A DNA stretch of 64,000 nucleotides from Pachyseris speciosa (taxonomy: Eukaryota > Cnidaria > Anthozoa > Scleractinia > Pachyseridae). A program made the position numbers and the translations under genes. Below are positions 9,720 through 21,860 of the stretch, piece by piece (position 1 is the first letter of the stretch; the number at the start of each line of letters is the position of its first letter). The stretch spans positions 80,001 through 144,000 of the forward strand of contig JAEMWC010001426.1 in the NCBI GenBank assembly GCA_016490735.1. The letters run 5' to 3'. Below the pieces are notes generated by a model. It saw only the letters and a list, made by a program, of their open reading frames with translations. It ran no database searches and was not told where the DNA came from.

Positions 9720-11480
9720 TAGAGATATGAGCAAAACAGGGGAAAATAGGTACAAATGCCCTTCAATTCTAGCAAATACAAGTATATCTTTCACCTTAGA
9801 AGGTCGAGGATCTGCCCACGCAGATTTGATCGCTGATTATTAATTAAACATATAAGAAAGCCGTACCGAACTTTGCGAATTTTCCTGAAAATTATGACTT
9901 CACTTCAGTTCAGTTCAGCTTTTTAATTCACAATTCATTGCATTAATACAGACATAGGTGAGACCAAGAAAATAAATTTTTTATGAAGAAAGCCGATATG
10001 CAGTGGTTAGAGATGCTTAGGAACTTTCGAGCTAAAAAAGAACACAATCAAAGAATTAATTTTTAGCTGATGTCGACACTGCCTCTCTGGATTTAGGTTC
10101 CCCACTGAGTGGAGAGAATTGTCCACTTTAGTGCTTTTAAAAGAGGCGCTTTGTATTGTGTTTTAAACTGGAGTTAACCTAGGCTCTTGAGATCTGCAAG
10201 AATTCCTTCCCAAAGCACTGATTTAACCGAAATGATAAGAAATGAACGCCGAGAACGTGTTTATAATCCTAATGCAGTGTTCCCGTCTGTCTTATTTTCC
10301 CCTTTCTGGTTATTAAGAATGTAAGCAAGCATTAATAAACCAAGGTTAAGATCTTGTATTCTTGTTATCATCGGATGAGCAGGCAAAAGTTGAATAAGTT
10401 GGTATTAGGAGCGTCCTGCTCCCAGTCGTTTTAAAATTTTTAAAAGAACTCGAGTCGATGGCACTTTCGTCGAGTTTGCGAGAGCCGTCACTCTAAATCC
10501 CAGAGAAGACGATTTTGTGCGCTTTTCTCTCTCGCATATTCGCCTTTGACAAAATGAGCCATGCGTCCGCTAGACATTTCCAACTAACTGATCAACAGTT
10601 AAGCCACAAATACGCGTTGGACCTATTTGATGGATAGCCGCAACTAGGTACGTACCATCGAGTTGCCTGCAATCATCTAATATCCAGCGACTGGAACTGG
10701 ATCTGAATAACTTTTTTTTTTTAACATAAATGAATATAGATTTCATCTCGCAAGAAAGAACAGAACACAATTTAATGGCCATGATTTGCTGTGCATGGTT
10801 TACATAGAGGATATTGCACGGCGGCACGAAGATATGACTTTTATTTTCGAGTGGAAAATTATAGTTCTTTTTATTTTATAGACAGAAAACCGATACAAGC
10901 ACAAACGTTATCACGAATTCGCGCAGTTTAGGCTCGATTACCAGCCGCTGTTCGGCGGGAAATGATTGAGTGGCGGAAATCGAACTACTTGCAGTTCGGC
11001 AGCCGGAATTTCTTCAATTTTTCGCCTTTCTTCTTCACTTGCAAAGATCTACTTTTGGTTTTTCCTTAGTAAAGAATTTTACGTCGGCTTAAGAGACCTT
11101 CGGGAATCTATTGCTCCGGCCATGTTTCACTGACCGTTTGCACAAACAAGCATGAAAAAGCGAGAAATGACGTCATCAATATCCTCACCAAATGCGGCAC
11201 TCGGGTCTCGGATATTGGTTTGGTATAAATTTCACGAAGGGAATATTTCTAGAAAAACACTCGTACCTATATGATAATGGCTGTTATCTTACGGCTGCTG
11301 AGCCAATCAATACTCTGGGCTTACATTATCCAGGCATACAGTTGTAAACATGACTGACTGGATAGGTTTCGCCAGAAGTTTAGAAACAAAGCAGGCTATG
11401 TACAGCCCTTTCCCGTGGGGAGACCTCTCTTATTCAAGGGTATCTCGAGAGGGAAAGTTGCGAACAATGAATAAACCTTC
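9720..11480. other. ALP intron 2, no recognised gene
   Basis: I see no coding match on either strand. A short tract near 9905 (ttcagttcagttcagc) resembles the tail region of the repeat at 39300. Small ORFs here look like chance. Confidence 0.5.
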
Positions 11481-11579
11481 TCAGTAAACATGTGTTTGTT
11501 TATTAAATTATTTTATTTATGGTATGACAGGAGTAGTTACGTTGAAATGGGAAGGTGAAAACCAACAGTGTTAACTTAC

Positions 11580-11908
11580 CTTCATTAGTTTTGATTCCGT
11601 TCAGCAATGCTGTGGCCGAGCTTGCAGAATCAGTTCCTTGTAGATTCACAGCGTAAGGTTTAGCCAGAGCTGACCACGGAAACTCCTCCCAGCTCAACAC
11701 ATTTTCCTCTCCAGTGTTTCCTTTCAGCTGTCCATCAAGAAACCGAGTGGCGGTGATGGTACTCAAGCCCATTCCACCACCCAGAAACAAAATCGCGCTC
11801 TTAGCGGTGTCGTTGTATGGTTTGACCTCGAGGTTGTCCTTGATGAGCTTCACACCTTCCTTATACCAATAATTGTCGTCTTGATTCCGAAGATGTCACC
11901 GTTAACAC
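11580..11908 (-). pseudogene. Alkaline phosphatase copy 2, damaged N-terminal exon
   Basis: This is the paralogue of 469-798 with the same acceptor (tcctcctcag) and a GTAAG donor (AATGAAG/gtaag). It is 329 bp against 330 in copy 1: one base is missing near 11,888 (tgattccgaagatg versus tgattttgaaagatg), so the frame entering from exon 1 is lost. The metal-binding motif is LFLGGGMG, with Asp replaced by Gly. The nucleophile context DSASSATALLNG is kept. Loss of a zinc ligand plus a frameshift argues for a pseudogene at its 5' end. Confidence 0.88.
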
Positions 11909-12589
11909 CTGAGGAGGACGAGAAAAAGATCAAAGATCAGCTCTATAAACACAAGCACATTCTAGTGAAAAGACTTTGCACGCTGAGGTGTGTGAACTCC
12001 CTTGCCATAGGGAAACGCCTGGGACAAATGCGCATTCATTTTTAACTTGGGAAATTGGAAAATTGGCAAATTTCAGAGTTGTTGGTGTGATGCCGATTTC
12101 ACTCCTTCTATTTCTGCTCTGTGGTTCCTGTTAAACATTTTGTACGCTTTTTATAACGCTAATTTATAACGCTTGGCATATATTCCGCATCCAAAAATCC
12201 AACGTGTTTAATTTAAAAGGGCACTGTCACGCTATTGTACCATCACTCTAAAAGCTTAAAATTGCCAATGCATCAGTGGAAACCTTAAAATAATGGTCTA
12301 GTTTTGCTACCAAAGACTGTAGTACTGCATTGACACAATAAACTCCTGTGACGAGGATGGAAATGGATTGAAATTTGAAAAAACTTGCCAGTTTTTGCAA
12401 AGTTTCAAGCTATGCATTGAAAAATCACCAAAAAAATTATTATGGTTACTCTCCCTGCTAAAATTTCATTGGAATTCATCTTGCTGATTCTGTAGGAGCA
12501 TTTTTTGCATGGTGACAGGTAAAGGGCAGTAGTTTTTGCAGAATTGAACCAAAAAAAACATAAATCCCGGTGACAGTGCTCCTTTAAGC

Positions 12590-12965
12590 CCTGGCCAACA
12601 TTGTTGGTATTAATGTTGAGATAGTGGCAAAACACTATCCAACATTGCTAGATGCACAAGTTGATGCCATCTTTGTTGCAAATGACTCGAAAAGCCTCGG
12701 TTTGAAAATAGGGATAGGGATGGTCGTGCTTGGCTAAAAGGGGAGCTACCTCGCTTCCAACTTTGTTTGAAGAGTGACAAAACACTGCGACATTCTGTCG
12801 TTGAACAGAATTATCGGGCGTAGTGTTTGATCAAAGGTAAACTCTATCCAACATTTGATCGAGCAAACATTGATGGACGAATATTATTCAACATGAGTGG
12901 CCAAATGGTCGAACAATGTTGGATCAAGGAAAATTGGAACGTTGGATCCAACTTTGTTCGATAGT
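12590..12965. repeat. Repeat rich in (C/A)AACATTG motifs, probable transposon remnant
   Basis: The motif ccaacattg or its complement recurs many times within 370 bp (12594, 12639, 12840-12960). Motif iteration without coding potential is typical of subterminal regions of DNA transposons. No terminal repeats could be fixed. Confidence 0.4.
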
Positions 12966-13199
12966 TTGGCATGATAACGTCTGAATGAAAAAAGAAAAAG
13001 GCATCCAGATACTAAAAAAAGACTAACGAAAGATATACAGAAGAGGAGGAACTAGCTTTTTTTTATAATTCTGTCTGGGATAAACTGAACAGATAGTACA
13101 TTTCCTAACAATGAAAGGAACTCGCGAGTAGTTTTGAGTTTAGACTGGCCCATAACCACCTTGATTTTATACAATGACAGAGGCATTACCTTTCTTAGC

Positions 13200-13530
13200 A
13201 GAGGTGAGTTTTGAAAACCCACGGAATATGACTTTCAGAAATCTTGTGAAACCTTTCAAACAATATTTGTGAACAGTCAGTTATATAAGCTCATGCTGTA
13301 GATTATAAATGCACCTCACACTCATTTACAAACGTACTGATTGTCCGATTTTCTAGTTTGGTGAACAATTTAATGTCTACATGTCTCGTCAAAGGAGCAA
13401 GTCTCCATTTTTCCGCGAGAAAGGAGCATTTAACTATCCAGCAAATAATATCAACATGTTTATTCTCCCCAGCGTCGTCCATATAGTTCTTGTACTACTT
13501 GTTGGGAGAATTTGTAAATCAGGTCTGGTG
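13200..13530. repeat. Region upstream of ALP copy 2, paralogous to 1690-2450
   Basis: It carries gaggtgag.tttt.aaaaccca, caatatttgtga.cagtca and tcaacatgtttattctcc, all paralleled at 1690-2450. It lacks the MITE found at 1800-2215 in the other copy. Confidence 0.65.
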
Positions 13531-13610
13531 ATCAGTCCCAGGACTTTGAATCCTGATCATGTGCTCGAGAGTCACGCCACTTACCAACCGGCATGTCTAA
13601 TACGCGGAAC

Positions 13611-13675
13611 CGCCTCTGAAAACTGCTTAAAACAGGAAATACATACCTGAATATGGTTTGAAACCTCCCCAGAGT
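13611..13675 (+). repeat. Left arm of a 1.7-kb-spaced inverted repeat
   Basis: cggaaccgcctctgaaaac through ggtttgaaacctccccag reappears inverted at 15225-15336. The spacer includes a younger MITE (13893-14447). Confidence 0.7.
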
Positions 13676-13892
13676 GTGTTTGTGTGTATTCTAGCTCTTT
13701 TACTGATTTTTTTGTTTCGTACAAAAATGGCCACTGGTTTTAACAACCGTTGCCATTTTGGAAAGTACATGCACTGTATTGATGGACACTAGTCCAAATG
13801 TCTGAAATGTATTTAGAACCCTGTCTAAAACTGAGCCCATCTAAAACGGAAATGCGTCTTTTTACTGCAAGTAGTGTAGCCTGCGTTATGTA

Positions 13893-14447
13893 TCAGTCAA
13901 TTCCAAAAGTGCCCATCCCCCCCCCCCCCGGCAAACACCCGGACATTTGACTTTTTTGAAAAATTTTGATCAAATGCCCCACTCCGTTTCCAGTTTAGAT
14001 GGTCAAATGTCCCACTGTCAGGACCTTAAAAAGCGAAAGTCAAGTGTAAATCTATAGCAAATCACTCGTTGCATGAAGCATTTTGGCACGCTCCCCGCTC
14101 ATGATGAATATTGTATTCTCAAATCACTTACCTTTTTCAATCCAAATCCGAAAAATTGTGCGCCAGAACTCTTTTCCGGTCTCTTTTGTCGGCACTCCAA
14201 ACTTTGAATAAAGGCATATCAACTCTATACTTAGTAAACCTAGGCGGAATCTTGAAGTGAAGGGAGCGAAGCGGCTCTCGTGGTGAATGAATGAATATTT
14301 GTGCGCGAAAGACACGCGCAACCCTTTAACTGGCGTCCGCCGACTAGTGTTTAGCCAATAGTCAAATGCCCCACCGTGCGGGACAAATTTCGGATCAAAT
14401 ATCCGGGGTATGCCCGGGGGAGGATGGGCGCTTTTGGAATTGACTGA
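13893..14447. mobile_element. 555-bp MITE with TA target duplication
   Basis: TCAGTCAATTCCAAAAGTGC at the left end is matched by the reverse complement (GCGCTTTTGGAATTGACTGA) at the right end. TA flanks both ends. A polyC tract lies just inside the left end and a polyG-rich tract inside the right end. There is no coding capacity. Confidence 0.8.
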
Positions 14448-14459
14448 TACATTACAACT

Positions 14460-15130
14460 GATTCAGTGTGGCCTTAGCTTAACGTGCAATGTGACTGACA
14501 AATAAAATGACCTATTTTTTACGTTTCAATCAAATTTCCAATTTTGAACTTAAAATTGCTAAATCACCCACCTAACGTTTCTTCCTTTCCCAATTACAAC
14601 CCTAACCCTAGCCCAAAAAATATTCCTTCACATTTCTCTAGGCTTATTGCTGTCAAACCTCAGGTAGTGTTTTCTGCATTTTTGTGTTGATTTCATTCTT
14701 TGTAGTCATTTCGAAAGTCTGATAACAAATCAAAGACAATAATTACTCTCAATTGTTGATTCAAATAGTGCGATTACCTGATACCACAAGAACAAGGTAA
14801 ACGTTCAATTCGCACTTTGTTATGCTATCTAACACCGAATTTCAAATTTCAAATTCCTTATTTATGTGAATCCGATGTAACCGTGCCAGCCTTGAGTTAA
14901 ATGTGATGAATGTGCGCCTACGTACAATGAAAGCGCTAAATGTCCTGTCTTATAGGGTATTTTGTGTGCAAAGGAACAGTTAACATTTGCTGCTAATGCA
15001 AATTCTAGTAGAGAAGGACGTCCTGATTGTGAGGTGCGTACAGCTTGACGGCACCCGTAACAAATCCTGAAAGGGGTATGGCAAAGTGTTCGCATTATCC
15101 TGCGGTGTCCGTATTAAGCGGAGTATTTTA
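14460..15130. other. No recognised feature
   Basis: Low-complexity and unique-looking DNA. A short ORF at 14862-15095 (minus) has no recognisable motif. Confidence 0.5.
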
Positions 15131-15224
15131 AGAGAAAATATATTACCCCATTTTAGTTGTCGGGAGATAGAAAACTGTCCGTAGAGCGGGGTTCCACTGC
15201 GTTTTTGCGAAGAAATCTATACCC

Positions 15225-15336
15225 TGGGGATGTTTTAGGCCATATTCAGGTATGTCTTTTCTGTAGGGAGGTTTTAAGCCATATTCAAGTATGTATTTTT
15301 CTGTTTTAAGTAGTTTAGAGGCGGTTCCGCATGTTC
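15225..15336 (-). repeat. Right arm of the inverted repeat, with an internal tandem duplication
   Basis: It is the reverse complement of 13611-13675, but the block containing ccatattca.gtatgt is present twice in tandem (15230-15270 and 15275-15315). Confidence 0.7.
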
Positions 15337-15977
15337 TGCTGGTTCCGTGGGTTCCGTGAATTAGATCTGCCGTTTCCTAACGTAATTTATTGCTCCGCCT
15401 ACTCCAACTAACTTTTTCGTTTTTCCTGGCATCAAACATACTTCTAGCGCTTACAAGCGAAAGACGGCTAAACTTGAAAAAGCGACAAAGCGGACTCGGA
15501 ATCCACCGTGGATGACCAGCGCTGTTTTCCGAGAAGTCCGCTAAAGTCATTAACAGCAGTGAATTCGTTAAGGATGTTTGTGATTCACATGTTGATGACC
15601 ATCCCAGTTATAGATCGTCGACAAAGGCCAATCTTATCAAAAGCGCATGCACATAGAATTAATTGCTAAGTAACCTTGGTTAGCTAACTTAAAAACTCTC
15701 TGAACAGTTGTTTGTATTGATAAACGGCTTATTGGAAATGGAAATTTATGGAGATTATAAGAGCGCATTCTATTCAGATTTTTTAATCGCATAAACACAA
15801 ACTGAGCGACCCTTACACGATTTCGCTCTCCTGGACGCTCGAACAAGTTACCTGTTCCAAAGTGCGTATTAGTGTGTTTTGTTTGTAAAATAAGAACTGG
15901 CCTCCCAGTTGAGTACTTGATTATCATCATGGCCATGCCGAACTATAGGCCATTTCGGAGTTGCGCAGGGAACTGAG

Positions 15978-16272
15978 TTCCCTGCTGGCAGAGGTCTCTT
16001 TTTCCTTGTATTCAGCGTGCTCGAGAAAAGAGACCTCTGCCATGGGTCGAAACGGTCTGTGTTGAGCACGCGTCGCGTTTTTTAGCGACCGAACCATCAC
16101 GTGACGTTTTTAGCACGTGATCAAATGACAAACAATACATGGAGCATGCGTTTTAAAACCTCCGTCCACGAACTCGGACGGCGGCTTAATCAAAAACCGT
16201 TTCGACCCATGGCAGAGGTCTCTTTTCTCCCGCACGCTGAATACAAGGGAAAGAGGCCTCTGTTAGCAGGAA
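15978..16272. mobile_element. Palindromic MITE with a 9-bp target duplication
   Basis: It is flanked on both sides by GGAACTGAG (15969-15977 and 16273-16281). The ends TTCCCTGCTGGCAGAGGTCTC and TTCCTGCTAACAGAGGCCTC (read inward) begin long inverted arms that include agagacctctgccatggg and tcgaaacggt. There is no ORF. A 9-bp duplication and long arms resemble Mutator-type nonautonomous elements; the assignment is inferred. Confidence 0.85.
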
Positions 16273-16289
16273 GGAACTGAGTAGACTTG

Positions 16290-16840
16290 CCACAAGTCGA
16301 CTTCTCGAGTCTCACAACATAAAAGCCGTGAGGAGCGTGCTTTTTGGGCCGCGAAGCAGTCGAACGAGGCCGCAAAGCAGGACGAAGGACTTTTTCGAAA
16401 GTCTAGGAACTGAAACGAGTTTCAAATTTTAACCAATCGATAAATTGACACCACCTTATGAAAGATAACGTTGAGATTAGCCGTTTGTCCAAGTTTGATG
16501 CTTTTATGTTGGACAGAGACGAAGTTATGGACTTGAAACATTGTTAAAAATCCATAGAAAAGTCTTCTAATTTTGAGGCTGCGTCCCCCAAAACCATATA
16601 AACTCAAAAAAATATTTTTCAGATTTGTGACAACTAAAACATACACGCAATGCACCTACTATTTGGAAATAAGTGAGGTGAAAATCATTTTGTTTGCACA
16701 TTTTTACGAATATCACAGAAATCGTAAAAAGGTTTAAGAGTTTAAATGGCTTGTGGGGACACAAAGCTGCGCCTCGTCTTTTAAACTAGGTAAAACACTC
16801 CTGTTCATTTATCAACATGACATAAAACACAACAAGTGAA
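16290..16840. other. No recognised feature
   Basis: I see only short chance ORFs. Confidence 0.45.
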
Positions 16841-16843
16841 CAT

Positions 16844-17070
16844 AAACTTACTGATTCGATTGGTAAACGTGTTGGTTCGATTGGTGAAAAACACACAAGT
16901 TTGAGTCACGGATCAATCCACAACAGTAAATGCTCATATCATGTTTTTCCAGATAAAATCCTCCATTTACGGTTGAAAAAGAAAGGCGTTCAATTTTCTC
17001 CCAGAGTAAGACTACGCGAAAGAAATGCAAGCGGATTCTTTGATTGCACTCACGTGATAACACGGCCATG
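16844..17070 (-). repeat. Duplicated block, copy 1 (paired with 35997-36235)
   Basis: About 220 bp match 35997-36235 closely, starting ttactgattcgattggtaaa and including acacaagtttgagtcacgg. Both copies keep an overlapping minus-strand frame with FSTVNGGFYLEKHD.SIYCC. I do not recognise that peptide. It opens a larger duplicated mosaic that continues at 17440-18230. Confidence 0.75.
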
Positions 17071-17272
17071 TTGGTGCCAAAACAATAGAAAAATGTAGCT
17101 CAAGTTTAGCATAATAATAGAGTCAAATTTTCGAAAGACTTTTTCGCTAGTGTTCTTTCCACCAACATGGCGTCAGGTGCAATCAAAGAATATTACGAGA
17201 CACTTTGAAGCAGAATTTTTAGCCTGCGTGGCAAGCGTTTTCGTGTGGTTTCCGAGCAAAGAAAGACTTAAT

Positions 17273-17318
17273 TTTTATTTATTTATTCATTCATTTATTC
17301 ATTCATTCATTCCTTCAT

Positions 17319-17357
<39 letters not shown>

Positions 17358-17358
17358 T
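17273..17358. repeat. (TTTA)n microsatellite
   Basis: Imperfect ATTT/ATTC units at the left become a pure TTTA run on the right. Confidence 0.95.
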
Positions 17359-17545
17359 TGCTCTCGCCCCATTTTCGCGCGGGGCAAAACGTCGAAAAAT
17401 CCCTTTGCTCGGTCTGTCTCTGTTGGAAACCACACGGAAACATTTCCTACGGAGAATGCAAAGAGTTTCAAGAATTTTAAATCTAAAACATTCCTCGACC
17501 TATTGCTTAAAGTGGGCTGCCCCGAAACCAGACATTAAACGGCAG

Positions 17546-17914
17546 CTGAGGCCCGATTAAGACGCCTTAATTTTCATGAGCCGAACTTAATTCGAATTCA
17601 GTCCGACCCAAATTAACAAAAATACGCCTGTTGATTCAGACGTCGAATTTAATTTGCCGTTCTACAGGCGTTCCTAATACAGTTCCAGTTCCAGTTCCAG
17701 TACTGAGTAAAACTGCTTAAATATATACAATATTATAATTTATGCATTAGGGTCGGCACATGAAAAATTCGGCGTCTGAATCAAAGCCGTTCCAAAGTCG
17801 AAATTTCGACCTCATCCAGGCGAAAAGAACGCTTGAGCCGTTCCAAATTAATGTACTTAATTAAATGCATTAGGCTCGAATCATGAAACTTACGGCGCTT
17901 GAATCGGGCCTAAG
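17546..17914. mobile_element. MITE in duplicated block, copy 1
   Basis: Inverted ends CTGAGGCCCGATTAAGACGCC and ggcgcttgaatcgggcctaag frame a noncoding 370-bp core with the iterated motif gttccagttccagttccag. The same element occupies the same position in the copy at 37768-38136, so it was inserted before the block was duplicated. Confidence 0.75.
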
Positions 17915-17919
17915 ATTGC

Positions 17920-18225
17920 CAATCTCAACTAAGAAATTGTATAGATTCTAATAAAAACAATTTTCTCTAAAATCTTAGACAAAGAGCACGAAAGGGACAC
18001 AGGACGATAGTTCAATTTAGACTGGCGATCATCCTTTTAGTGTAAACAGCGGGCAAAACTTCCATTGACACGGGGAAACGCCAGAAGACAAGGAGATATT
18101 TGCTAACGTTGAAAAAAAGAACGCAATACCGCCAGAACAGAGTTTGAGAATGCGGTTCCCTATACTGTCAGGTCCGCATGCAGAGGCGTTTAACTTTCGC
18201 CTTGAGTAAAACATAGGACACAGGG
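17920..18225 (-). pseudogene. LINE reverse transcriptase fragment (duplicated block, copy 1)
   Basis: The minus frame contains SACGPDSIGNRILKLC, then LANISLSSGVSPCQWK and a PLFTLKG end. This is the block around RT motifs 1-2 (GPDGI...R.LK...L.NLSL..G..P..WK...V.P.FKKG) of CR1/Jockey-type LINEs. It is decayed and short. Confidence 0.7.
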
Positions 18226-18234
18226 CGATAGGTG

Positions 18235-19500
18235 TTTTTTTTTTCATTACCAGAAATAGGCGACATTTTGCTCCCGCGAGTCAAAGGAATGCGGTTACAC
18301 GCTAGACACGCTCATTTGTATCGAGTTTCCAAGATGGCGGCTTTTGAGCGAAGGCGTCTAGAGCGATTAAATTACAAATTATTGAACGAACTGTGCTCCG
18401 CTGATCTTTTAAGTGAGCCGCGAAAACAAACAAGCAAAGGAACTTCTAAGATGAACCTCATCGAAGGAGTGATTATACAGTTTTACTAGTTTCACTATTT
18501 AGATTGTAGATAAACTTGAGTTTACCGCGCTTTTTCCCTTTTTGGCTACAGCAATTCTTTACGCAAAACATAGGCACGCGAAGCGTTCAACTTTTAATGG
18601 CTTAGCACTGGACGACATGTGAACGACTGGTGTAATTTCAGAACTAGTAATAAATGATAGCAGAAATGAGGCGTTCTCAAAACCCTACGTTTTCAAGATT
18701 CCACTTTTGGAACCGTTTTCGAAAGTCTTCGTTTTCAGCAGTGTTTTTGGGTGTTTTAGTGTGGACGATAGGCGAATACGCATCAACATGTATGCGTTTT
18801 CAAACGAAAGCGCATTAATGTAACCTGGGTCCCAGAGGTTTTATTTTTCTTTCGTGAGGAACGGTGAACCCGCTAAAGTGATCTCTGGCACCCAGGGTAG
18901 CATTTTAGTGTGGATTAGCAGGCTTACCCGATATTGCCGCGGCGTGTAACCTATGTTTCTTCCCTGTTTCACTCGTGGGAACGGGCACTTCTGATTGGAC
19001 AGATATTTATAGTTTCAAAACTGTGTCATACCTATGTTTATTTTCATTTCACAATGCACTTGTTTTAAACAAAATCTATTGGCATTTGTTTTTCTTTTTT
19101 TGAATGAGGCCTATGAAATATAACTTTCCGTGAATTTTCTTCACATGTAACGAGATTGTTCGTGATATAAACATAATTTAATTGGCCTCGACAATTACTT
19201 GAATTTCAATGATTGGCTTCTGATTTTATCGAATTACCCAATTTGGTTACGGTTCACTGAATTTTGCCAATCCGTTGACGTTACCAATTAACAAGCAATG
19301 AGTAAACTTTGCATTTCTCAACAATATGTCGATTTAATCCAACCTAAAAGTACTCAAGTGGTCGAAACTTCGTATTTGTAATACATGTGCTTCCATTTTG
19401 TGTTCATTGCATTCCTTTTTTGCGATATTTAAAGATCGCGTGTTCACAAATTTGCTTCGAAGATGTTTACAGTACTAAACTCTATATTGATTGGCCACTT
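18235..19500. other. No recognised gene
   Basis: I see no domain-bearing ORF. The 85-codon plus ORF at 18232-18489 has no motif I know. Confidence 0.45.
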
Positions 19501-19509
19501 TAGGGCTTT

Positions 19510-19534
19510 CCTTTTTTTTTTTTTTTTTTTTTTT
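19510..19534. repeat. poly(T) tract
   Basis: About 25 consecutive T residues; possibly the poly(A) tail of a minus-strand retroelement that is no longer recognisable. Confidence 0.8.
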
Positions 19535-19674
19535 GGCGCTTTTCACCACAATAATGAGAGCATTTAATTGATCACAGGCTATCTGCAATCACAATGCTGC
19601 GAGCTGGATTATTGAATTTGAATGACTGGCAAAAATACCTTCGATTCCCAAAGCTTACTTCATTGTTTGCGCCC

Positions 19675-20092
19675 CGGGGGGGGGGGATACTCCCTTATAT
19701 GAGCTATATAGGTACGTGCGGCCCCAAAGAGTATGGTTTTTAGCCGTTTTGGTCCGAAATAGGGTATCAATTTTGACCATTTTGGTCTGAAATAGGGTAT
19801 GGTTTGTGCGCTCTTGTCTTGAATTTGGTATGTTTTTTAGAAGAAAGCTATTTCTTCATCTAAGCCGATAAGACCATTAACAAAAGTCCTTCTTTTTTGT
19901 CTTTTAATCATGTTTACGCCAACTGAGTACGTGAAATAGGTCTCAAATAGGGTATCAAATTTTTGGTCAGGTCTGAAATAGGGTAGGGAAAATCGCAGAG
20001 TTTGATCTGAAATAGGGTAAGGAATTCAGGAAGCGGGCCGCACACCCCCACCCAATTTTTCTGGGAGTACCCCCCCCCCGGGCGTTTGCGCC
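19675..20092. mobile_element. MITE with iterated GTCTGAAATAGGGTA motif, full copy
   Basis: The ends are CCCCGGGGGGGGGGATACTCCC on the left and gggagtacccccccccggg on the right (inverted). The interior repeats (g)tctgaaatagggta five or more times. A shorter copy lies at 38826-39036. Confidence 0.75.
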
Positions 20093-20099
20093 CCTTCAT

Positions 20100-21330
20100 A
20101 TTTCACGTCAGAAGCAGTCGAGTGTCCATTAGAATATTTCCACGCCATCCTCATATTTCAAAGGGCATGTTTTGATTGGAAAAGACGAAAAGTGTAGACG
20201 GTCTCAAACTTTTGGGCATGCAAGGAGGCCGCGCGCGGATGACAAAAACTATTCCTTTCCTATCTCGTGCCCAGAGCTACTTTACCATCGATCAACACAG
20301 CACAACACGTACTTGATGCTGACCAGAAACTGACGCGAGCTTTGAGCTGTCCTGTCTTGGTGCTGCCTGTTCTTTCAATGCGCGCATGCGTTGAAAACAA
20401 AAGGCATCGCTCTTCGGAAAAGACTACCATAATAGCGGTATTGGTTTTTGTCTGATCGTAATAAATATGACGCACATCACTGGTTGTACGGTGTGCAACA
20501 TTTCGCCTCCACGTATCTCTTCGCATGACCCACGCGCATGGGTAAGTTAGTCTTATTGCTGACCATCACCGATCTTAATCTCTGATAGACTCCTTTAAAA
20601 GAGGCAATTGGATTGGTTGCTAGCTGAAACAATGCATCTAAACTAAGCTTTATTTCATTGGTTGGATGAACGGTCGGACCAGCCGTCCGTCCACCCAATG
20701 CTGCATGCCGACTAAGAGACTATTTTGAAAACAAAATAGCTAAAAAAGGCTTGGTTTCTAACTCAAACTGAATAATGTCAATAATGATTAGCGAGTATGG
20801 AGAACGAGCAGTAACTCTTAATTTATTTCTTGACTTCGACCATTCTCAGGGCAGTAGCCTAACGTCGACTGGCTGCGAATTTTGCATTTTTTCGTTGTGA
20901 TTTTCTCTGAACTTATCCTTCACAGAGCCGGTTAAAAGCGCTATTTTGGAAAGCTCATTTCCTGGTAATTTTACTCGAACGTGCGGAAGATTGTCAGAAC
21001 GAGGAAATGCACTGGAAAACTTGTATTAAAGGTGAGTCATTTTACTGAAATCTGACTAAAATGGTGACTGTATTGGGGTCAGTAACCGAAGTTTTTCAAT
21101 TGAAAATAATTTGTCTAAAGTTTTTTTTAACAATTTCAGTCTAAAAAGACAACACAAAACACTCCATTAAAGGTTTATATTTTATATGCGACTTGCGGAA
21201 AATAAGCAGCATTGACACCAGTAAATTTATCTGAAGTTTTCTGTTGAAATTCACACATTCCTTATTGACTCTGGTGGCCATTTTGAAGGCCGCGTGACGC
21301 GTAAATAAATTATCTCCTGATAAACGTGAC
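20100..21330. other. No recognised gene
   Basis: I see only short chance ORFs on both strands and no RNA gene. Confidence 0.45.
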
Positions 21331-21335
21331 GCCGA

Positions 21336-21525
21336 TTTCTGGTTTAGACTGGTGATCATCCTTTTTAAACAGCGGGATGAAATTTGCAAGCTTCCACTGA
21401 CATGGGAAAACGCCAGAAGACAAGGAGATATTAGCTAACTTTGAAAAAAAGGCGCAACACCGCCAGAACAGAGTTTGAGAATGCGGCTCCCTATACCGTC
21501 AGGTCCGTATACAAAGGCGTTCAGG
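21336..21525 (-). pseudogene. LINE reverse transcriptase fragment, second copy
   Basis: It repeats the sequence of 18000-18190 and 38236-38405 (for example gaaaacgccagaagacaagg and agaacagagtttgagaatgcgg) and encodes the same GPDGI...LANISLSSGV...W RT block on the minus strand, with frame breaks. Confidence 0.65.
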
Positions 21526-21719
21526 CGGAAATGTGGACTCTTGTGGTCTATCCCGTAAGCAATTCTTTCACAGCCGTCTCTTGTTCTTATCTCTGCTCTT
21601 TAAGATGATTCAACGCTACAACAATACTGTCTTCGATGCAAGCCGCCTTGGGAAGCATGAGAGGGATCATCTAACATTTAATTGGTGCGTCTACCTCTCT
21701 CGACCAATCCGTTTTTCCC

Positions 21720-21860
21720 ACACACTGGTGTGCCGGCTATTAACAAACCCAGGCTTTTCGGGCAGGCGGTATTTAAAACGCTTCCTCCTCATTCGCCTCG
21801 TAAGCGGCTATTTACTCAGCGCGCCTACAATACCGCCAGCTACGCAGGTTAAATTTTCTG
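21720..21860. repeat. Dispersed repeat, inverted relative to 38630-38760
   Basis: tacaataccgccagctacgcag and gcaggcggtat reappear as the reverse complement at 38630-38740. This is part of the rearranged duplication between the 17-22 kb and 36-39 kb regions. Confidence 0.6.

Noticed and set aside
17150..17560. 136-aa plus ORF at 17150-17560
   Set aside because: The middle is (TTTA)n translation and the ends have no motif; it crosses the boundary of a MITE.
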